A stretch of DNA of 40,601 bases from CADEFX01 sp050260355. GTDB lineage: Bacteria; Pseudomonadota; Alphaproteobacteria; Rhizobiales; Hyphomicrobiaceae. The translations under genes and the position numbers were made by a program. Location: NCBI GenBank assembly GCA_050260355.1, contig JBLNBZ010000065.1:1-40601 (forward strand), in the 5' to 3' direction. Positions within the stretch are counted from its first letter, which is position 1; the number at the start of each line of letters is the position of its first letter. The notes under the pieces are model-generated. The model had not been told where the DNA came from and made no database searches. It saw nothing but the letters and a program-made list of their open reading frames with translations. Positions 35,646 through 40,601 of this stretch are shown in pieces.

Positions 35646-36488
35646 ATGTCGAACGCCAGCCTCAAGTCGGCCATCGAAGCTGCGTGGGAAAAGCGCGAGG
35701 GCCTCAACTTTCAGACCAAGGGCGAGGTGCGCGACGCGGTCGACAGCGCGCTGGAGCTGCTCGACAAGGGCGAGGCGCGCGTCGCCGAGAAGACCGGCGG
35801 CGGGTGGGTCGTCAACCAGTGGCTCAAGCAGGCCGTGCTGCTGTCGTTCCGCCTCAACGACATGACTACGATCGGCGGCGGCCCGGGCGGGTCGAGCTGG
35901 TGGGACAAGGTCCCCTCCAAGTTCGACGGCTGGGGCGACAACCGCTTCCGCGCAGCTGGCTTCCGCGCCGTGCCGGGCGCCATCGTGCGCCGCTCCGCCT
36001 ACATCGCCCCTGGCGTCGTGCTGATGCCCTCGTTCGTGAACCTGGGCGCCTACGTCGACTCCGGCACCATGGTCGACACTTGGGCGACGGTCGGCTCCTG
36101 CGCCCAGATCGGCAAGAACGTGCATTTGTCGGGTGGCGTCGGCATTGGCGGCGTGCTCGAGCCGTTGCAGGCCAATCCGACCATCATCGAGGACAACTGC
36201 TTCATCGGCGCCCGCTCGGAGGTGGTCGAGGGCGTAGTCGTCGGCGAGGGATCGGTGCTGGCGATGGGGACCTTCATCAGCTCGTCGACCAAGATTATCG
36301 ACCGCGCCACCGGCAAGGTCCATATCGGCCGCGTGCCGCCCTATTCCGTCGTCGTCTCGGGCTCGCTGCCGGGCAAGCCGCTGCCCGATGGATCGCCGGG
36401 GCCGTCGCTCTATTGCGCCGTGATCGTCAAGACCGTCGACGCCCAGACCCGCGCCAAGACCGCGATCAACGATCTGCTGCGCGACTAG
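35646..36488 (+). CDS. dapD: Tetrahydrodipicolinate N-succinyltransferase DapD
   Basis: DapD transfers a succinyl group from succinyl-CoA to tetrahydrodipicolinate in the succinylase branch of lysine/diaminopimelate synthesis. This 280-residue protein has the helical N-terminal domain (LKSAIEAAWEKREGLN), then a left-handed beta helix with hexapeptide-repeat segments (RRSAYIAPGVVLMPSFVN, AYVDSGTMVDTWATVGSC, VHLSGGVGIGGVLEP), and the C-terminal extension GSLPGKPLPDGSPGPSLYC. The ATG at 35646 is chosen for its match to the family N-terminus; the frame is open further upstream. It is followed closely by the membrane protein gene and dapE, forming a dap operon. Confidence 0.96.
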   Translation: MSNASLKSAIEAAWEKREGLNFQTKGEVRDAVDSALELLDKGEARVAEKTGGGWVVNQWLKQAVLLSFRLNDMTTIGGGPGGSSWWDKVPSKFDGWGDNRFRAAGFRAVPGAIVRRSAYIAPGVVLMPSFVNLGAYVDSGTMVDTWATVGSCAQIGKNVHLSGGVGIGGVLEPLQANPTIIEDNCFIGARSEVVEGVVVGEGSVLAMGTFISSSTKIIDRATGKVHIGRVPPYSVVVSGSLPGKPLPDGSPGPSLYCAVIVKTVDAQTRAKTAINDLLRD

Positions 36489-36515
36489 ACCGAGCGGCTC
36501 CGAGGAGCAGTGGCG

Positions 36516-37301
36516 ATGTACCGCACGCTGGACCCGGACAAGATCGTTGCCACGCTCGAGCAGCTCGAGCGCCGCATCGCCGAGCGCTTTCCCGGCGCTG
36601 GTCTCGTCAAGGTCTGCGCGGAGCTCACTAGCATCGCACGCGAGAGCTGTGCGCGCACCGCGCGCCTTGCCCGCCCCAACATGGCGTTGCGCGCGCTCAG
36701 CGCGGTCGTCGTCGTTGGCGGCGCGGCTGCCCTCATCTACGTGGCCCGCCTCATCAACATCCAGAGCGCCACCACCGAGTTGTTCGGCATGCTGCAGGGG
36801 ATCGAGGCGACCGTGAACCTGCTGATCGTGGTTGGCGCCGCGGTCCTGTTTCTCGCCACGCTCGAGTCTCGCGCCAAGCGGCATTCGGCGCTTTCCGATC
36901 TGCACGAGCTGCGCTCCATTGTCCACGTCATCGACATGCATCAGCTCACCAAGGATCCTAGCGCCGTTCTGCGGCCCGAGGATATCACGGCGTCCTCGCC
37001 GAAGCGGGTGACGAGCCTGCCCGAGCTTGCGCGCTATCTCGACTACTGCTCGGAGATGCTGTCGCTGTCGAGCAAGGTCGCGGCGCTCTATGCGCAGAGC
37101 GCGACCGACGCCCAGGTGATCGACACCGTCAATGACATCGAGCGCCTGACGACGAACCTGTCCCAGAAGATCTGGCAGAAGATCAACATCGTCGAGCGCC
37201 AGCAGTCCGAGGCGCCCCGCCCGGCCGTGCACGCGGCATCCGACGCCGCGACCGCTTCAGCTTTATCATCCGCCAGCGCAACGGTGCTCACTGCCTCATG
37301 A
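36516..37301 (+). CDS. Two-helix membrane protein encoded between dapD and dapE
   Basis: A 261-residue protein of unknown function. Two hydrophobic helices lie near 60-77 (LSAVVVVGGAAALIYVA) and 96-114 (NLLIVVGAAVLFLATLES), with positively charged flanks. The N-terminal part is a charged helix (VATLEQLERRIAERF). The C-terminal part has a long helical, possibly coiled-coil region (DVNDIERLTTN-like IDTVNDIERLTTNL) and a low-complexity Ala/Ser tail. GAGGAG about 8 nt upstream supports the ATG at 36516. It starts 27 nt after dapD and overlaps dapE by 4 nt (ATGA), so the three genes are translationally coupled. A gene of this kind between dapD and dapE is, as I recall, usual in Hyphomicrobiales. 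Confidence 0.8.
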   Translation: MYRTLDPDKIVATLEQLERRIAERFPGAGLVKVCAELTSIARESCARTARLARPNMALRALSAVVVVGGAAALIYVARLINIQSATTELFGMLQGIEATVNLLIVVGAAVLFLATLESRAKRHSALSDLHELRSIVHVIDMHQLTKDPSAVLRPEDITASSPKRVTSLPELARYLDYCSEMLSLSSKVAALYAQSATDAQVIDTVNDIERLTTNLSQKIWQKINIVERQQSEAPRPAVHAASDAATASALSSASATVLTAS

Positions 37302-38473
37302 CCGATCTCGATGCAAACGATCCGGTGGCGCTCGCGCAAGCGCTGGTACGCTGCCCTTCCGTCACGCCCGTCGAGGGCGGAGCACTGAGCCTGCTCGAAG
37401 CGGTTCTGACGTCGGCCGGCTTCACATGCCATCGCCTCGTCATGACCGAGCCCGGCACGCCCGATGTCGACAATCTCTATGCGCGCATCGGCACCGCGGC
37501 CCCCCACCTCTGCTTTGCCGGCCACACCGATGTCGTTCCGCCCGGTGACGAGAAGGCGTGGGCACGGCCTCCCTTCGGCGGCGAGATCCACGGCGGCATG
37601 CTGTATGGCCGCGGCGCCGTGGACATGAAGGGTGGCATCGCCTGCTTCCTCGCCGCAACCATGCGCTATCTCTCCGCCAATGGCGGCAAGCCGGCCGGCT
37701 CCATCAGCTTCCTCATCACCGGCGACGAGGAGGGCCCATCCATCAACGGCACCATGAAGGTGCTGGACTGGATGGCGGCCCGCGGCGAGAAGCTCGATGC
37801 GGCCATCGTCGGCGAGCCTTCCAACCCGAAGACGCTCGGCGACGAGATCAAGATCGGCCGCCGCGGCTCGCTCAATGGCGAGCTGGTCGTGCTCGGCCGC
37901 CAGGGCCACGCCGCCTATCCACACATGGCCGAGAATCCCGTCCCCAAGCTGGCGCGCCTGATCGACCGGCTCTCGTCTAAGCCGCTCGACGGCGGCACCC
38001 GCGAGTTCCAGGCTTCGAGCCTGCAGTTCACCGTCATCTCCGCTCCCAACACCGCGACCAACGTCATTTCGGCGGAGGCACGCGCCAAGTTCAACATCCG
38101 CTACAACGATCTGTGGCGCCGGCCCAAGGTCGAGACCTGGGTGCGCGAGCAGTGTGCCGCGGCGGCAGCCGAGATCGGTGCGCGTTACGAGCTCTCCTTC
38201 TCCGGCACGGGCGAGGTGTTCCTGACAAAGCCCGGGCCGCTCGTCGACACGATGCTCAGCGCGGTGCGTGAGGTCACGGGCCGCACGCCCGCGCTCACCA
38301 CCAGCGGCGGAACGTCGGACGCACGCTTCATCCAGGCGCACTGCCCGGTCATCGAGTTCGGTCTCGTCAACGAGACCATCCACTCGATCGACGAGCGCGT
38401 CAGCCTCGCCGATCTGGCGAAGCTCACCAGCATCTACGAGCGCTTTCTCGGGCAGTTCTTCGCGACCGGCTAG
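37298..38473 (+). CDS. dapE: Succinyl-diaminopimelate desuccinylase DapE
   Basis: DapE removes the succinyl group from N-succinyl-LL-diaminopimelate and is a two-zinc M20 peptidase-type enzyme. The 391-residue protein has the metal-binding CFAGHTDVVPPGD (His76, Asp78), GRGAVDMKGG (Asp109), and the catalytic TGDEEGPSINGT (Glu144-Glu145). A dimerisation domain follows, and the last zinc histidine lies in NETIHSIDE near residue 364. The length is slightly above the E. coli form. The start codon overlaps the preceding stop codon (ATGA), and the downstream TonB-like gene is convergent, 51 nt away. Confidence 0.96.
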   Translation: MTDLDANDPVALAQALVRCPSVTPVEGGALSLLEAVLTSAGFTCHRLVMTEPGTPDVDNLYARIGTAAPHLCFAGHTDVVPPGDEKAWARPPFGGEIHGGMLYGRGAVDMKGGIACFLAATMRYLSANGGKPAGSISFLITGDEEGPSINGTMKVLDWMAARGEKLDAAIVGEPSNPKTLGDEIKIGRRGSLNGELVVLGRQGHAAYPHMAENPVPKLARLIDRLSSKPLDGGTREFQASSLQFTVISAPNTATNVISAEARAKFNIRYNDLWRRPKVETWVREQCAAAAAEIGARYELSFSGTGEVFLTKPGPLVDTMLSAVREVTGRTPALTTSGGTSDARFIQAHCPVIEFGLVNETIHSIDERVSLADLAKLTSIYERFLGQFFATG

Positions 38474-38524
38474 ACTTGCGAACGGTCCCGCGATCCCGCG
38501 TTACGGAAATGGCGGCGGCCATCC

Positions 38525-39442
38525 TCACTCGTAGATGTACGTGACCATGAACGTACGGTCGGCGACCGTCGAGCCCGTGGGCGGAATGGGAAAGCTCGAC
38601 TGCTTGGACGCGAACACCACATTCTGCGTCAGAAGCGGATCGGCGGTGGTTCGCAGCACGCGCACCTCGACCATGTTCCCGGTCTCCGACAGCAGGAAGT
38701 GGATCGTGACGCGGCCGAAGCTGCCGCGCGAGCTCGGCATGGTCTGGCGCAGCGCGCGGATGACGCCGCGGGCGAAGTCGTCGTTCTCGCCCGATCGCGT
38801 GATGCCGGCCGGCCGCGACAGCGACGCCATGGTGTCGCTCGGTATCATCGGCTGCTGCGGCCTCGCCGCTTTCGGCGAAGGATTGGTCCGCTGCTGATGC
38901 TGCTGCGGCTGCTGCGGTTGCTGGCGCTGCGGCCTCTGCTCGTGCTTCTCGGCCGGGCGCTCCGGCGGCCGGCCTGTCAGGTCGGGCACCGTCAGCAGAT
39001 CCGGCGTCTCCTTGGCGAGTGCGGTTGCGTTCTGCTTTTGCGGTTGCGTGCGTTCCACCGGCTTCTGCGGCGGTTGTGGCTGCGTTTCGTTCTGCGGCTC
39101 CGCTGCCTGCGTCTCCTGCTGTTGCTGCGCGGGTTTTTCGGCCTGCTGCGGTTTCGGCGGCGGAGGCACGCGATCGCCGACCGAGCTCTTGCTTATGAGG
39201 TCCGCCTCGTCGACCAGCTCGATGGCGACCCCGTCATCAAGTCCGCCGGTCGCGCCCAGGCGGCGGCGCTGCGGATCGTCCATGCCGGCACCCACGATGC
39301 CGACGATCAGCAGTGCGTGCAGCACCGCGGCCGACGCGAGCCCGATCCTGAAGCGCCGCTTGTCCGCTGCCGGCACCGCGGAAGGCAAGGTGGGTGCGGC
39401 ATGCACAAGCTCGCTCGCCTGGCCAATGTCCTCAGCGCCCAT
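38525..39442 (-). CDS. TonB/TolA-like energy-transducer protein
   Basis: This 305-residue protein has the layout of TonB-type proteins: a short cytoplasmic start, one membrane helix near 32-54 (IGLASAAVLHALLIVGIVGAG), a long proline- and glutamine-rich periplasmic linker (near 90-200, rich in PQQ, KPQ, RPQ), and a C-terminal domain from about 220 (FARGVIRALRQTMP, VTIHFLLSETGNMVEVRVL) ending in FMVTYIYE. Transduction of proton-motive force to outer-membrane receptors, or a TolA-like envelope role, is likely. ExbB and ExbD are not adjacent. GAGG about 5 nt upstream supports the ATG at 39442. The next upstream gene on this strand, the PPOX protein gene, ends 257 nt before it. Confidence 0.85.
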   Translation of the reverse strand: MGAEDIGQASELVHAAPTLPSAVPAADKRRFRIGLASAAVLHALLIVGIVGAGMDDPQRRRLGATGGLDDGVAIELVDEADLISKSSVGDRVPPPPKPQQAEKPAQQQQETQAAEPQNETQPQPPQKPVERTQPQKQNATALAKETPDLLTVPDLTGRPPERPAEKHEQRPQRQQPQQPQQHQQRTNPSPKAARPQQPMIPSDTMASLSRPAGITRSGENDDFARGVIRALRQTMPSSRGSFGRVTIHFLLSETGNMVEVRVLRTTADPLLTQNVVFASKQSSFPIPPTGSTVADRTFMVTYIYE

Positions 39443-39698
39443 CGTCCCTCAGGCCCAAGGCCCGTCCTGCGCTCCCGTCTCGGACCGCCGCGCCACGCCA
39501 CCCCGCCGGCGGCGGCTCACTGAACGCCTGCGCGCGCCGTCCGACGCGCTCCTCGGCTCGCGGGCCCCCGTACGTGCTCGCGCCACCCGTGGCGCTGCAG
39601 TCCGGCCCCGCGGCCAATTTATCCCATTTGCGCACCGGCTTGCGCCCCTGTGCGCTTTCACCGCTGTCACTCGTCCACAGGTGCCGCTGGGACGCTCA

Positions 39699-40097
39699 TC
39701 AGCCCATTGTCGACACCTTTTCCGGCTCGACCCGGTAGATGACGCGCACCTCGTCGGCGCGGCGATAGGGATATGTATCCTGACCTAGGTATTTCTTGGA
39801 CAGCTTGTCGATGTGCTGATCCGCGCCCTGCTCCGTGATCTCCACCACGCGCCCGCGCACCTGCAGGTAGCGATACGGGTTGTCGGGGTCGACCAGCGTC
39901 ATCGCCACGCGCGGATCGTGCCTGACATTCTTGTCCTTGACGCGGCCGCGCGCCGAATTGAAGCGCAGATGGCTCCCATCGAAATCCACCCACACCGGCG
40001 TCACCTGCGGGCTGCCGTCGCTCATGACGGTCGCCAGCATGGCGAATGCCTTCTTGTCGAACAGATCGCGGTAGTCGTCGGGAATGCTTTGCGCCAT
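39699..40097 (-). CDS. PPOX-fold flavin/F420-type oxidoreductase family protein
   Basis: A 132-residue split-barrel protein of the pyridoxamine 5'-phosphate oxidase-like superfamily, similar to small proteins often annotated as PPOX-class F420-dependent oxidoreductases. Family features are AMLATVMSDGSPQVTPVWVD, RGRVKDKNVRHDPRVAMTLV and YLQVRGRVVEI. Alphaproteobacteria usually lack coenzyme F420, so FMN, FAD or heme is the more likely ligand; this is an inference. The start at 40097 has GAGG about 7 nt upstream; an in-frame start at 40172 adds 25 arginine-rich residues and is rejected. Confidence 0.85.
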   Translation of the reverse strand: MAQSIPDDYRDLFDKKAFAMLATVMSDGSPQVTPVWVDFDGSHLRFNSARGRVKDKNVRHDPRVAMTLVDPDNPYRYLQVRGRVVEITEQGADQHIDKLSKKYLGQDTYPYRRADEVRVIYRVEPEKVSTMG

Positions 40098-40207
40098 GTG
40101 TTGCCTCGCGGGTTGACGGTGTGTTGCGCGCGCGGCACGGAAACGTCGCCTGGTGCGCGCTCTATGGCTCATGTGGGGGTGGCCTCGGCGCGAGCCAATA
40201 TCTCCAT

Positions 40208-40232
40208 CCCCGCAGCGGTTTTCCGCTCGGGG
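40208..40232. terminator. Strong hairpin, terminator-like
   Basis: Arms CCCCG-C-AGCGG and CCGCT-CGGGG pair over ten base pairs with one bulged base, around a TTTT loop, and are followed on the plus strand by CTTTGTAT. Geometry fits an intrinsic terminator only moderately because the T-rich tail is short. No gene ends immediately upstream on the plus strand. Confidence 0.5.
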
Positions 40233-40249
40233 CTTTGTATCGGAAGGAG

Positions 40250-40313
40250 AGCCGGGCGTTTGTAAGCCCTGCTGGCCATTAGCGCTTTCAACTGGGCCTA
40301 TGAACGCCCGGCT
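40250..40313. repeat. 11-bp inverted repeat near the right end
   Basis: AGCCGGGCGTT (40250-40260) and its exact complement AACGCCCGGCT (40303-40313) are separated by 42 nt. They are close to the hairpin at 40208-40232. Possibilities are a small structured RNA, a remnant of a mobile element, or chance in GC-rich DNA. Confidence 0.4.
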
Positions 40314-40521
40314 GCCGCCTCCGGGTCCTGCGTCGGCGCTCCGCTGGCCTGGCGACCAACCGGGCAGGAGGATCGGACAACGGCTCCCGGCTGTCGTTGG
40401 AACGCGTCGTGCGCACGGGCGTCCCCAGCCGGAACGCCGCCATCATGCATCCCGCCGCAGCTTGCGGGGATTGTATCTGGAGGATGGCCTGATTTCTTGG
40501 TGAACGAATCGCGCCCGGGTC

Positions 40522-40601
40522 GGGGGGGGGGGGGGGGGGGGGGGCCCCGCCCCCCACCCCCCCCCGCCCGGCGCCGGGCGCGCCGCCCCCCCCCCCCCCA
40601 C
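40522..40601. other. Homopolymer-rich end, probable assembly artefact
   Basis: A run of 23 consecutive G residues (40522-40544) is followed by C-rich, almost two-letter sequence up to the last base. Nothing like this occurs elsewhere in the window. It is more likely a sequencing or assembly artefact at a contig end than genomic sequence. Confidence 0.8.

Larger units (their letters stand above)
40098..40521. other. Right-hand intergenic stretch
   Basis: About 420 bases with no convincing gene. It holds two secondary-structure elements (separate entries). Open frames on either strand are arginine/proline-rich, have no ribosome binding site and look like composition artefacts. Confidence 0.4.

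Noticed and set aside
34356..37232. A very long minus-strand open frame (over 900 codons) opposite the NDH-2, VOC, dapD and membrane-protein genes
   Set aside because: It is antisense to several well-supported genes, its translation is arginine/alanine/glycine-rich without motifs, and long stop-free antisense frames are expected in high-GC DNA.
40153..40503. A 116-codon plus-strand frame near the right end
   Set aside because: Arginine/proline-rich, no motif, and no ribosome binding site.

Overview
The window is high-GC DNA (about two-thirds G+C by eye, not computed) from an alphaproteobacterium, most likely of the order Hyphomicrobiales (Rhizobiales). This placement is inferred from gene order and family content: argH-lptM-lysA followed by a TIGR02302/DUF4175 membrane protein, tlpA divergent from argH, dapD-membrane protein-dapE, a DUF3297 protein, and a LpxQ-like lipid A oxidase. 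No rRNA, tRNA, CRISPR array, transposase or prophage gene was seen. The right end runs into G and C homopolymers and looks like a contig end.

Positions 1-14908 form a catabolic block. It opens with the 3' part of boxA (reductase of benzoyl-CoA 2,3-epoxidase); boxC (ring-opening lyase of the same pathway) lies about 10 kb away on the other strand with a DUF309 gene just upstream. Between them are an oxaloacetate decarboxylase-like enzyme, a gamma-glutamyltransferase-like Ntn hydrolase with a changed substrate pocket, a PRISE-type reductase, and a three-gene cassette of HSD17B4-type SDR, acyl-CoA synthetase and MaoC hydratase. An amidohydrolase, an orphan phosphoribosyltransferase and a MmgE/PrpD protein complete the block. 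Together they suggest breakdown of aromatic acids and of a second, unidentified carboxylic acid through CoA thioesters.

Positions 14909-16676 are gene-poor, with a possible small membrane protein, several dyads and one well-supported but unrecognised gene. Positions 16677-25323 are an envelope block: alpha-2-macroglobulin with an intact thioester motif, penicillin-binding protein 1C, and the LpxQ-like outer-membrane protein. A LysR regulator follows on the opposite strand.

Positions 26573-40097 are mostly housekeeping and envelope genes: TIGR02302 protein, lysA, lptM, argH, tlpA, a type II NADH dehydrogenase, a PilZ protein, a VOC protein, dapD, a two-helix membrane protein, dapE, a TonB-like protein and a PPOX-fold protein. 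dapD, dapE and lysA are three steps of the succinylase diaminopimelate/lysine route, which links to the peptidoglycan enzyme PbpC. The last 500 bases hold hairpins and low-complexity sequence but no convincing gene.

I found no clearly new system. The best leads are the PRISE/SDR/acyl-CoA synthetase/MaoC cassette, the GGT-like enzyme without the usual glutamate-binding residues, the DUF309-boxC pair, and the gene-poor stretch with an unrecognised protein that may be a degenerate phospholipase D-like domain.
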